Assembly: GCF_030272615.1 (NCBI RefSeq)
Contig: NW_026728904.1
Span: forward strand, 466,001 to 530,000
From: Cryptomeria japonica
Lineage: Eukaryota > Streptophyta > Pinopsida > Cupressales > Cupressaceae
Direction of reading: 5' to 3'
DNA length: 64,000 bases
Shown here: positions 1 to 10,191 of the stretch, in pieces
How positions within the stretch are numbered: the stretch's first letter is position 1
Layout: the number at the start of each line of letters is the position of its first letter
Notes under the pieces: generated by a model
Told to the model about the DNA's origin: nothing
The model's database searches: none
The model's input: only the letters and a program-made list of their open reading frames with translations
Made by a program: the position numbers and the translations under genes

Positions 1-1874
1 GAAGTCAAACTCAAAACTGACAAATTGCAATATCATTGTTAAGAAACTAGTTGACTATCATAACAGAATAACAATAAAACAACTATGAAAATCTCAAACC
101 TATTAACCAAAACATCCAAATACTTTATTGACAAAAAGAAAAGCTCATTTTCGATTGTTGTCGGTCATCATATCATAACTAAGTGGATTTAGCAGTTAAG
201 AAAATTAACCATATCAAACATAACCACAAAAACATTCACCACTTGACACAATGATTTTGATGTGGAAACCCAAATGGGAAAAACCACGATGGGGATGAAT
301 ACCCACAAGTATTGTGAACTCTTATGAAGTTCGCCCTATTAGGAGCCAATCCTGTTAAAGCTTTACAATAAGTCCTATTAAGAATAGATCCTATTAGGGA
401 CCACCTGGTTAAGGGATTGACTATAATTCCCTATTAGAAGTTGTTTATGGTAAAAATGGAAACAACAATATTGAAAGACTAAATGACTTCAACCACAAAA
501 CCCTAGCCTAACAACAACAAAGATCCACCATAACATATGAATATTACCTAAGATAATGTAAATAAATGAAATCACAAAGATTATACCATCACATGTCCAA
601 TAGGGTTTAGATCTCCATTCTTCCTATCTACATTGATCTTGCTTGATATATTTTCTCTCAGATTTTATGTGTGCACAAGAGGTCAACAAATAATAGAAAT
701 GTGGTTGCAAGTAGGCTTGATTGCATATGAAAGTTTGAATGCTAGAATGCTTGGAAGGGCTTAGTTGATTGAATAGGGTTGATAATGAAAGAAGCATCTC
801 CTTATATAGAAGACACTATAAGAAATGGAGGGATAAGATTGAGAGGTTTAAAAGATAAATGGTCAGCTAGGATTAGAGGGTAAGTAGAAGAAATAAGAAA
901 CTAATGAGAGGGTAGGTAGTGTAGGAATTAAGAGATGAATGAAATATCTCATGGGTAGAAAAGGTTAATGAATTAATTAAATAAATAAATATTTATTTAA
1001 TTAATAGAGGAAGTGGGATAATTAAATAAATAAAATATTTATTTAATTTAGGAAAAGGATAATTTAAATAATTAAATATTTATTTAATTAATAGAAGAAT
1101 TAGGCTTAAATAATTAAATAAATAAATAAAATATTTATTTAATTAGATAGGACAATTTCAGGTGTCTACAGAAGAAATACCCTGTTAGGAGTAAGCTCGG
1201 TAGAGGATTTGAAATCCAAGCTAATGGATCACCTGGTTAGAGGATTTCGATAACACTAAGCTTGTTAGAGCTTACCCGGTTAGGGGATTTGACTATTGTA
1301 ACTGTTAGAGAACAACAAGGGTTTGCTGATCTGGTGAATATAACTACTCTTCTTGATCAGATCCTTTTCAAGCTCCTATCTTCCTTTACACATACTACAT
1401 ATACATCATCCAGTTCGGCAACCAATCACTCTTACATTCAATCAAAATTGCCAACACTACAACAAAATAAATCATCGACCTTATAAAAAAAACAATAGGT
1501 CGGTAACACATCACAAACCTAATTATCTTATAGAGATTACAAACAAATCGGTCAAGTATGACCATTATATTAAATAGCAATTACTTGCACATCATTCAAG
1601 ATAACCTCGACCGCTCCTTGATCACCGCTTCATAGAACACTATAACTCATCACACTGTTTCCATTACATACAATGTACTTGCTCATTCGCAAGACAAAAA
1701 CCATTATCTCTACACGCCAAAAATTATTTGGAAATCCTCTCATACAACATGCATATGTGACATAATCTTCCCACCGGTTACAAAACAACATTATTACAAG
1801 ATCATTACAAATTATAATTGACATCAATGACAACATAAAAGTTTATCAATGCAATCTGCATGCAAATACCAACA
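1..1874 (-). repeat. 3' LTR of copia element A (truncated by window edge, split by a solo LTR)
   Basis: This is the LTR copy downstream of element A's coding region, which reads on the minus strand. Bases 1-440 align with about 6409-6845, and 1176-1874 align with about 6846-7206 plus 45797-46285. It ends in CCAACA next to a purine-rich tract (read on the minus strand) at 1875-1885, as expected for a polypurine tract. About 110 bases of the LTR lie before the window start, so the element's outer boundary and TSD cannot be read. A 729-base insertion interrupts it at 442-1170. Confidence 0.85.
442..1170. mobile_element. Solo LTR S1 inside element A's 3' LTR
   Basis: The sequence starts TGTTTATGG and ends GTGTCTACA, is absent from the matching place in the other LTR of element A (near 6845), and is flanked by GAAGT (437-441) and GAAGA (1171-1175), a 5-base TSD with one change. 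It has no coding capacity, and its 3' half is very AT-rich with repeated ATTTATTTAATTA blocks. A single LTR without internal region is best explained by recombination between the two LTRs of a former full element, probably of a different family from A. Confidence 0.8.
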
Positions 1875-2218
1875 ATCTCTCCCATTCGCATTGATGGCAA
1901 TACAATTATCAATACCATTGGTTTCTATGATTGTGAATAGGAATCCTAGTTTACATTTTACCATGTATGCTCCTTCAACTGAGTCTTCATGTCTTCAACT
2001 GGTAACAGGCTATAAATCTTCTCTCTGTCAATCATATAATTCTTCTCCCCCTTTAACAACAATGCCAAAGTGAAAGTAAAACATGTAGTGTCATACTTCA
2101 CTGTTCTTCAACATCAACTTGCAACTTGATTCTCCTCCTGTGGAATAACTCCACTCTACACCAATCCTGCTTCAAGATTCTTCAATTATCTCTGGGACTA
2201 ATGTATCTCACATTATGC
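1875..2218 (-). other. 3' untranslated region of element A with polypurine tract
   Basis: No supported ORF. On the minus strand the purine-rich stretch directly before the LTR (plus-strand 1875-1885) is the expected plus-strand priming site. The rest is ordinary AT-rich spacer between the end of the RNase H coding region and the LTR. Confidence 0.6.
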
Positions 2219-3874
2219 TTAATAGACCTCATGTAGGGGCACAACCCCTAGCTGACCTCTAAGAAACTTAAAAGTAATCTTAGGTAGAGGTTTAATAAAG
2301 ATATCTGCTAGCTTCTCCTCGATAGATACATGTTCCAATAACACATCTTTACTCTGCAGTTTCTCTCTTAAGAAATGATATTTCAGCTCAATATGCTTGG
2401 TTCTAGCATGCAAAACCGGGTTCTTTAAAATATTTAATGCACTAGTGTTGTCACATAAAATCCTTATAGGATCTATAATCTTCAACTTGAATCCTTCCTG
2501 AATGTGTTTCATCCAGATTGCCTGGGTACAATTCATATATGATGCAACATACTCAGCTTCAACAGTGGACTGTGATGTACAACTCTGCTTCTTGCTGCTC
2601 CATGAAATAAGTTTTCCTCCAAGAAAGAATGTACCACCAGTTGTGCTCCTCCTGTCATCAACATTACCTACCCAGTCTACATCCATATAAACCTTCAAAT
2701 CAAAGTTACCTATATATGGATACCATAATCCATAGTCAATAGTACCTTTCAAATATCTGAATATCCTCTTGGTTGCTATCAAGTGTGTCTCCTTTGGATT
2801 CTTCTGAACTTTGGTAACTAAATCAACTGCATGAGCAATTATCCGGTCTACTGTGAACAAAATAATGCAATTTCCCTATCATTGACCTGTACTCTTTTTC
2901 ATCAATAGATGCGACATCATCCTCCTTATACAGTTTACAACCTGTAACCAGTGGTGTCCCAACTAGTTTACAGTCACTCATTCCAAATTTCTTCAATACC
3001 TCTTTCAGATATTTAGACTGTGTGATAAAAATACCACTCTTCATTTGCTGAATTTTCAAACCTATGAAGAATTTTATCTCTCCTACTAGAGACATCTCAA
3101 ATTCACTCTTCATCTCATTAGAAAAGTCATCACTCATGTCATCATTGCCTCCAAATATGATAACATCCATAAAAACTTCACTAACCAGTATCTTATCTCC
3201 TTCAGATTTGAGATATATGTTGTTGTCTTCACTAGTTCTCTGAAAACCTATCTTCATCAGGTCTAAATGTAAGCTTTCATACCATGCTCTCAGTGCTTGC
3301 TTCAAACCATACATCACCTTGTGCAATTTACACATCATATCTTTTGCATCAATAAAAGAATATCCATCTAGATACTCAATGTATACTTCTTCTTCCAGTA
3401 TTCTATTTAGAAATGTTGACTTCACATCCATCCGATATACTTTGAATTCCTTATATGCTGCAAATGCAAGTAGAGTCCTAACACCTTCCAATCTAGCAAC
3501 TGGTGCAAAAGTCTCACCATAGTCTTCACCTTCTTTCTGTACACATTTTTATTCGCCGCTCTGGGTACTAGGGTCCATGTGTTGTTCTTCTCAATTTGGT
3601 TAAGCTCCTCCTCCATAGCTTTAATCCAGTGATCATCTCCAAATTCTTCCTTAGCATTTCTAGGCTCAATAGTGGAGATCATGCAAGAATTCTCTTTGAT
3701 TCTTCTTCTGGTTAATACTCCAGCATCTTTATCTCCAATAATCTGGTCAAGATTATAATTGAGTCTTGCATACCTTAGAATAACATGATCATTATCTTCA
3801 AGTTCTTCTTCTTCACTATCATTCTCTTCTTCTGGATATAACTGTTTTGTTTGAAGTGGTACTACAACATTCAC
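2219..3874 (-). pseudogene. Element A pol, reverse transcriptase and RNase H part (frameshifted)
   Basis: Three overlapping frames (3874-3422, 3491-2823, 2860-2219) together encode the end of a Ty1/copia polyprotein, so at least two frameshifts are present. The first frame holds the linker ending in ...KAMEEELNQIEKNNTW. The second holds reverse transcriptase, with RMDVKSTFLN, YGLKQALRAWY and an active-site box reading FMDV where copia enzymes have YVDD, so a catalytic Asp is lost. The third holds RNase H, with SWSSKKQ, VEAEYVA, CDNTSAL, RTKHIELKYHF and LADIF. Integrase lies immediately upstream on the same strand. This copy is dead; the copia assignment is secure from the order integrase, RT, RNase H. 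Confidence 0.9.
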
Positions 3875-3883
3875 TTCATCAGC

Positions 3884-4885
3884 TTATGGTTTCACCAGTT
3901 CTAAATCCAAAATCAGAATGCAAGGTTCTTCATCCTTTTTCTTCTCACTAGTTTCTCCTGAGACTTCAGGATACTCATCCACTCGAACATCAACACTCCC
4001 AATGATTCTCTGTGTCTGGTTGTTGTAACATTTGCAGGCCTTACTCTTGGTGGAGTAACCAAGAAATATGTCTTCATCACTTTTAGCCTCAAACTTACTG
4101 ACATAATCACCTCTCTTGATAAAACATTTACTGCCAAAAATCTTAAAATAACTGAAATTAGGTGATCTACCATACCAGTATTCATAAGGAGTTTTATCCT
4201 TACCTCTCTTTACCAATATCCGATTCATAGTGTTGACAGTTGTGGTGACAGCTTCTCTCCAAAAAGTTTTTGCTACTCCTTGTAAAAGCATTGTTCTAGC
4301 AGCTTCAACAACTGACTAGTTGTTCCTCTCTGCAATACCATTCTACTATTGTGTCCTTGGTGCTGAAAGCTGCCTTTTGATTACATTATCTTCACAATAT
4401 CTAGTGAATTCCTCTGAAGTAAATTCACCACCTTGATTAGTCCTTAGAAACTTTATCTTCTTACCACTTTCCTTTTCAGCTAAGGCCCTAAATGCCTTGA
4501 ACTTACCGAAGGCTTCTATTTTGTCCTTCAAGAATGTGACCCATATCATTATTAAGCAATCATCAGTGACGATCATAAAATATCTGTCACCTTGAATAAT
4601 TTTAGTCCTTATTGGTCCACAAAGATCTGTATGAACCAAATCTAACAGATGTTCTGCTGAAAAAGATTTTCTCTTAAAAGTTGAGGATGCCATCTTTCCC
4701 AATTGAAATTCCTTACATAGAGCATTCACCAATTTGTCTAACTGAGGCAAACCTCTTACCAACTTGGACTTACTGACCTTAGCAATGTTATCAAAATTTA
4801 TATGATATAATATTCGATGCCAAAGCCAACTATCATCTACTTTAGCAATTAAATAGTTGTTGACTTTAGGATTCGGGTGAAACAA
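3884..4885 (-). pseudogene. Element A pol, integrase part (broken)
   Basis: Two reading frames (4885-4346 and 4291-3884) cover a copia integrase. The N-terminal zinc-binding region begins at WLWHRILYHINF; the core follows with VHTDLCGPI, the second Asp region at IVTDDC and the FLRTNQGGEFTSEEF block that carries the Glu. The DDE core is interrupted just after QLSAPRTQ, where an in-frame stop near 4345 splits it from the C-terminal part (FWREAVTTTVNTMNRIL, YEYWYGRSPNFSYFKIFG). It belongs to the same decayed polyprotein as the RT to its left in the window. Confidence 0.88.
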
Positions 4886-4918
4886 GTTACCTTTTGTCTG
4901 CTTGCCGGTTGCAATTAG

Positions 4919-5325
4919 TTAACCTTTTCTCCCATAGGTTTTGCATATTCCATCTTTGAATTCCAATGAATAAACTTTATCATTGAGTTGAGCTACACTA
5001 AAAAGATTATGCTTTAATCCTTCAACCCAGTAAACATCATCTACATTGCTCTTTCCATTAAGAGAAATAGTTCCCTTTCCTTTTACCATGTAGAGTGAGT
5101 CATTACCAAATCTCACAACTCCTCAATCAAATTCCTTCAAAGTAAGAAATTTACTCCGGTCACCAATCATGTGGTGTGAACAACCACTATCTATGATCAA
5201 ATCATCAGAATTATCCATGCGAGAAACTAATGCCTTATGATCAGATGTCTCCTCTTTAATGGCTACAAAGACAATGTCTTCATTAGCATCTCCCTCATAT
5301 TCCTCATCAGTAATACCACCATCAA
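4919..5325 (-). pseudogene. Element A protease and pre-integrase region (broken)
   Basis: Minus-strand translation gives pieces of the aspartic protease and GAG-pre-integrase spacer: a DLIIDSGCSHHM-like block near 5160-5210, then NDSLYMVKGKGTISLNGK and the LKHNLFSVAQL motif that follows protease in copia elements. Stops separate it from both gag and integrase. The assignment rests on position between gag and integrase and on these motifs. Confidence 0.7.
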
Positions 5326-6241
5326 CTACAATGAGACAATCTCTTTTTCCTTTCCTTTGTACTTCTTGTACTTTTCTCGTTTATGCTCATTGTCACCATT
5401 AGGACAGTTACCTGCAATGTGTCCAATCTTGTTACATGCAAAAAATTTCAAAGGTAATTTACCTCTGTACTTACCGGTACCTCTAGGAAACCACTTGGCC
5501 AACAATGCTTCAATCTCAATAAAATTGTCTTCATCATCAACTTCTCTGCTAGATCTAGATTCATAGCTATGACTGACATCTCTACTTTTCCTCATAGGAG
5601 GGTTAGAAACTGAAGCTCTAAATGCAGATTCATATTTCTCAACACTACCATCATAACCATTTAATTCAAATTTAGTAAGCTTACCAATGATGGATTCAAG
5701 GGTTACCTTAGCTTTGTCAATAGATTTTAGCTCCTGAATGGTTGCAACTTGGATAGTGTAGACCGGTAGAAGGGTTCTCAATACCTTACTAATCACTGTG
5801 GCATCTTCCACTCTACCACCAACACTCTTGATTTCAACAACTATCTCTTTGATTGTCTGACCATACTATTGTATATTCTCACCTTTAGCCATCTGCATGT
5901 CATCAAACTTACCTCTCAGACTCTCTTCTTTGGAAATCTTCACATGATCATCACCACTATATATTTCTCTTCCATACCTCATAAGTAGTCTCCAGACCAT
6001 GGACATCAACATACTCTGAATCAGACAATGAACTTATAATGGCCTCCAATGCTTGATTGTTTTCTTGTTTCTCTTTCTTGTGATCAGCGGCCAAAGTCCC
6101 ACTAGGTGCAACATATTGAGTATAAACATTTTCCCAGTATTGATTTCCTAGACTCTTGATATATATTTTCATTCTATCACTCCATATTCTATAGTTTTCT
6201 CTATTGAACTTCAGACCTTCTTTCTTCATCATGTTCTTCAA
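5326..6241 (-). pseudogene. Element A gag (broken)
   Basis: Two frames (6241-5957 and 5811-5326) encode a copia Gag. The N-terminal part has NRENYRIWSDRMKIYIKSL, the usual start of the UBN2/retrotran_gag fold. The second part has VLRTLLPVY and ends in a single zinc knuckle, FACNKIGHIAGNC, in which the first Cys of the CX2CX4HX4C box is replaced by Phe. Frameshift and stops lie at 5812-5956. The start codon at 6241 is about 50 bases inside the primer binding site. It would coat the element RNA if functional; this copy is not. Confidence 0.85.
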
Positions 6242-6288
6242 AATCTTTACCTCAAGTTGTTAGGCTTAGACCTTAGAGGACCTGAAAT

Positions 6289-6300
6289 GCTCTGATACCA
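6289..6300 (-). promoter_or_regulatory. Primer binding site of element A (initiator tRNA-Met)
   Basis: Read on the minus strand this is TGGTATCAGAGC, complementary to the 3' end of plant initiator tRNA-Met, two bases from the LTR end at 6303. It fixes the element's orientation and the inner edge of its 5' LTR. Confidence 0.9.
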
Positions 6301-6302
6301 AT

Positions 6303-7206
6303 TGATAGTATGATGAATCAATAAGGATCTAGTTAACTACTGAGAGGGGGGGGGTGAATTAGTAGATAGAAAACTGATATAAACTTTTCACCAAACAAAA
6401 ACAACCTCTCAAGTAAAACTCAAAATTGACAAATTGCAATATCACTGTCAAGTAAACCAGTTGACTGTCATAAGAGAATAACAGTTAAGCAACTCTTAAA
6501 CCTTTTAACCAAAACATCCAAGTACCTTATTGACAAAAGTAAAAGCTCATTTCATATTTTTGTCAATCATCATATCATAACTAAGTGAATTTAGTAGTTT
6601 AGCAAATTAACCATATCAAACATAACCATAAAAACATTCACCACTTGACACAATGATTTTGATGTGGAAACCTAAATGGGAAAAACCATGATGGGAATAA
6701 ATACCCACAAGTATTTTGAACTCTTCTAAAGTTCGTCCTGTTAGGAGCCAAGCCTATTAAAGCTTTACAATAAGTCCTATTAAGAACAGATCCTGTGAGG
6801 GACCACTCGGTTAAGGTATTGACTATAATGCCATATTAGAAGTAATACCTTGTTAGGAGTAACCTTGGTAGAGGATTTGAAATCCAAGCTAATGGATCAC
6901 CTAGTTAGAGGATTTAGATAACACTAAGCTTGTTAGAGATTACCCAGTTAGGGGATTTGACTGTTGTAATTGTTAGAGAACAACATGGGTTTTCTGATCT
7001 GGTGAATAGCACTACTCTACTTGATTAGATTCTTTTCATACTCCTATTTGCCTTTACACATACATTAGATACATTATTTGGTTTGGCAACCAATCACTTA
7101 CACTCAACCAAAATTGCCAATACTACAACAAAACAACTCATTAACCTTATAAAAAAAACAATAGGTCGGTAACACATCACAAACCTAATTATCTTATAGA
7201 GATTAC
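6303..7206 (-). repeat. 5' LTR of element A, inner part
   Basis: Begins TGATAGTATG right after the primer binding site and aligns with bases 1-1530 of the window (solo LTR removed). It stops abruptly at ATTAC (7202-7206). The same LTR resumes after a second ATTAC at 45792, so element B has split this LTR. It includes an 8-9 G run near 6345. Confidence 0.9.
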
Positions 7207-7474
7207 TGTTAGATTTTGCCAAGATCAAGAGGCAATGGAAAGCACAAATAAGAGAGACAAAATAGACGATAGAAATAAACTGTATTCTATCAAGAGAAAA
7301 TACTCCTACACAACAAGATCAGACCCAAAAAGGTGGAAATTCTCCTACACACACTATCCTAATGTGGTACAAACACCCAAGTGTCTCATATCCAAACTAA
7401 TATGAAATGCATTTCCTAAGTAAAATTAAGTAAGGTGTAATAATATCCATGATGAATAATTATTTACACCAACA
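7207..7474 (-). repeat. 3' LTR of element B (about 200 bases deleted)
   Basis: Same ends as the 5' LTR at 45326-45791 but lacks about 200 bases from its middle: after GAGAAAATACT it jumps to sequence found near 45630. The remaining sequence is closely similar. The deletion explains the unequal LTR lengths (268 and 466). Confidence 0.85.
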
Positions 7475-7709
7475 CCCCCCTTAAGCGCAACTTAGGGGAA
7501 TGCACTAAAGTCTACAATGCAACTAAGCAATGCAAGATGGGTCCCGGCTATGAGGCCATGTTAGGTACCCATGTACAAATACAAATGCATGCAAACCAAA
7601 GCAATGAAATCTGTCACAAAGCAGGAAAAGAGAGAAAAACCAAATGGGAAAAAACCCTCCCCCAAAAGAGAGATGAAAATTAGATACAAAGAACTCTCAT
7701 AGAAGTATG
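7475..7709 (-). other. Element B polypurine tract and 3' UTR, first part
   Basis: Starts with a C6 run (G6 on the minus strand) next to the LTR and matches, in reverse, the 3' UTR of element D at about 32300-32558, including the CCTAAGTTGC and GGGTACC segments. No ORF. The UTR is interrupted at GTATG by solo LTR S2a and resumes at 9242. Confidence 0.8.
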
Positions 7710-9236
7710 TGTTGGCAATATTGCATTATAACAGACAATGAAAGATTGTTGACATTTCAATAAGGATATTGAGAAGGTTGTTGATGATTATGGATATAAC
7801 TGATTAAAGATGTTTTACTATCTTGATATTATTATTTTGTCATTGATGTTAAGAAATTGATTTTCTAATTTAGTATGATGTTGGCATATCTTGAGAAGTA
7901 TGATATGAAGATTATAAAGAAGTCAGTAAAGACACATAAAAGAATATGATGAATAAGGGGATAAGTTATTCAATGGGCAACTCTACCGAGTCAGACAATG
8001 ATGAGATCTTGATGTTTTAGATTGTTTTAACATCATACATATGTTGTAAAATGTAAAGGTTAATACTATACTATGTTATCAAGCAAAGAACCTAGTCGGT
8101 AAACCCTAAGGAACCTAGTCAGTAAACCCTAAGGTTATCGCTATCGGTTAATGAAGGCAGAATGTCTACCGAGTGAAGTTTAGTATTTACCGAGTTGTAA
8201 CCAGCTATAACAAAATGCATTAAATGTTTACATGTGATATTTAATGAATGATGCTAATGAGCTGGAGCAGATCAATGATTGGTAAGCCGTGGAAGTAGTT
8301 TGTTAACGAATCTAAGGCAATGGAAAGTAGGCAAGAAGATCTACAACTCAGATTGAACCACATTACCCTAACACAAGTTCCAAGGTGAATATGCAAGTTC
8401 CAAGGCGGGGTAAAACATTTTCAGGTCGAAAGATACATTGAACCTAGACAAGATTGAAGATCTAATGGCTATGATTGATCATGGGAAATGTGATCAATGA
8501 GATTAAGCGGTTAGAAGATTGTTTATAAATAGGAAACTGTTGATAAACAATGTATGCAGACAAGTGTATGCACAGGGATGCTACATAGTGATTACCGAGC
8601 ACGGAAGCTTGAAGACCTATTAGAATAATAGAGTATTGATGCCCAACAGATAGACAAGATTAGTTCTATGTCTAGATTGTATTGAACAAATAGGAATCTG
8701 CTTTAGCATTTTAGATGTGAAGTTGCAGATAGATTTTTATTACTGTTATTTTGTGAAAGTGATAGGAAATCTCTTAACTGAGTGGACTTAACAATCTTAT
8801 ATGTAAATCCTCTAGCAAGGTGACATTCTGATTGAGTGTTTGAAATCCTTTGACAAGGTCACTTCTAACAAAGTGACCTTCCTAACAGATCTGAGGGAAG
8901 TCCCTTAACCAAGTCACATCTAGCAGTGTTTGTAATCTTTAATAGGATTTGCTTTTAACCGAGCATACTTTAGAAGAGTATATTTCTTAGTGGGTCCAAA
9001 ATCCCACAATGGTTTTCCCTATTTGGGTTTCTACGTTAAATCTGGTGTTATGAGGTTTATATTGTTCATATGCTTTTGAGTTTGCATGTTTGACAGTTTT
9101 TGGTTATATGACTAATATATGTTTTACCGAGGTTGAATCTGATGTTTTTATGGATGAGTAAGTTTGTATGATTCACCCCCCCCTCTCATCTTGTTGGCTA
9201 TTAGATCTGTACTTATATTAAGTATTAGAACTATCA
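7710..9236. mobile_element. Solo LTR S2a (1.53 kb family)
   Basis: Starts TGTTGGCAAT, ends AACTATCA, and is flanked by GTATG on both sides (7705-7709 and 9237-9241). It matches 19374-20867 in reverse orientation along its whole length. It has no coding region and ends near a C-rich run at about 9174-9184. It interrupts the 3' UTR of element B, whose sequence continues directly on the other side (AAGACAAAACC...). It is a solo LTR left by recombination. Confidence 0.9.
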
Positions 9237-9241
9237 GTATG

Positions 9242-9796
9242 TAAAAGACAAAACCCCATGTGAGGAAAAAGTCCCCCCCATATGAGAGAAGAAGAAGAAG
9301 AGAGACTAAGAAGCCCCCCATCAATGTGGAATCTGCACCAATGATAGAAGCTCAAAGATGACTGAAGAAACTTCTCCATGAACGTCAAACCACATTCCTC
9401 CCCTTAGGAAGAAACAAAACCGAAGGTGTATCCAGAAAGTATCCCCAACCATGAATGGAAGATGAAGCAAAAATACTCATGATGAAAGGAATCTCTGAAA
9501 ACTGCTCAAGTGTCTCCATGTCGATGTTGAAGGTTACCCCCTCCAAAGGTGGTAAACTATGCCACACTGCTGAAAAACATACTCCAAGATCTAGTGGAGA
9601 TAAAGGTAGCACAATATCCAAAGACTCATATGTCTCCTCAAAAGATAAAGAGACCTCCTCCAATTGTTGTATAAAAGTATCCACAATCATGTCAACCTCT
9701 AATTATTGATCATGTACAGAATGCACAAGAGGGTCAGAGTGATCACTCGCAACAATCAAAGAAGGATCATCTTCATCGAAGAGAAGAGAAGAGCGT
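9242..9796 (-). pseudogene. Element B 3' end: C-terminal part of an unassigned ORF, then 3' UTR
   Basis: The minus-strand frame 9690-9385 reads MIVDTFIQQLEEVSLSFEETY ... HGWGYFLDTPSVLFLPKG and stops at 9385. Its upstream codons (to 9796) contain one in-frame TAA near 9710. Across transposon T it appears to continue the frame seen at 36376-35993. The product is acidic, has no RT, integrase or RNase H motif, and I do not recognise it. Bases 9242-9384 are 3' UTR resembling element D's. Confidence 0.55.
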
Positions 9797-9822
9797 GTGC
9801 ACAAAGATGGTGGTCAGAAAAG
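9797..9822 (+). repeat. Left terminal inverted repeat of transposon T
   Basis: 26 bases matching 35967-35992 in reverse complement at 25 positions. A further shared GTGGACAC block follows a few bases inside. This pairing of distant sites in opposite orientation is the main evidence for T's boundaries. Confidence 0.75.
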
Positions 9823-9929
9823 TGGACACCACCCAAAAAAAATATAGAAAAACAAGCAGCACACGCGGTTTTAAAATTTGAAATTTCTGCATACATGCTT
9901 AGGTTTGTTCTTCTCGAGCCTAGAAAAGG

Positions 9930-10062
9930 TAGCGCGTAGGCGCTGCCTTTAGTAAAATAAGCATGTATGAGCTACGCCTAGGAAATTGAGCTCGTACGCC
10001 CTGCTCATAGGAAAATGAGCGTGTACACACTAATAATCCAAATAAAACTGCGTACGTGGTGC
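9930..10062. repeat. Left subterminal motif cluster of T
   Basis: Repeated short motifs of the type GTACGC / GCGTGTAC / GCGTACG / TACGCC occur at about 25-30 base intervals (AGCGCGTAGG, GAGCTCGTACGCCC, GAGCGTGTACAC, CTGCGTACGTGG). The same motif type recurs near the right end. Subterminal repeats of this kind in other plant transposons bind the element's own proteins; that role is inferred here. The start codon of the plus-strand gene lies about 130 bases further in. Confidence 0.6.
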
Positions 10063-10191
10063 CTGATAAAAAAAAGTTTTAAGAAAAAAAACTGGGTCTC
10101 ATTTACTCATGAATAGCGCATTTTTAACTTTGTTTTTTCCCCATTTCCTCTCCTAAACTGCGAATGGGGTGCTCTATTTGTCCTCCAAGCT

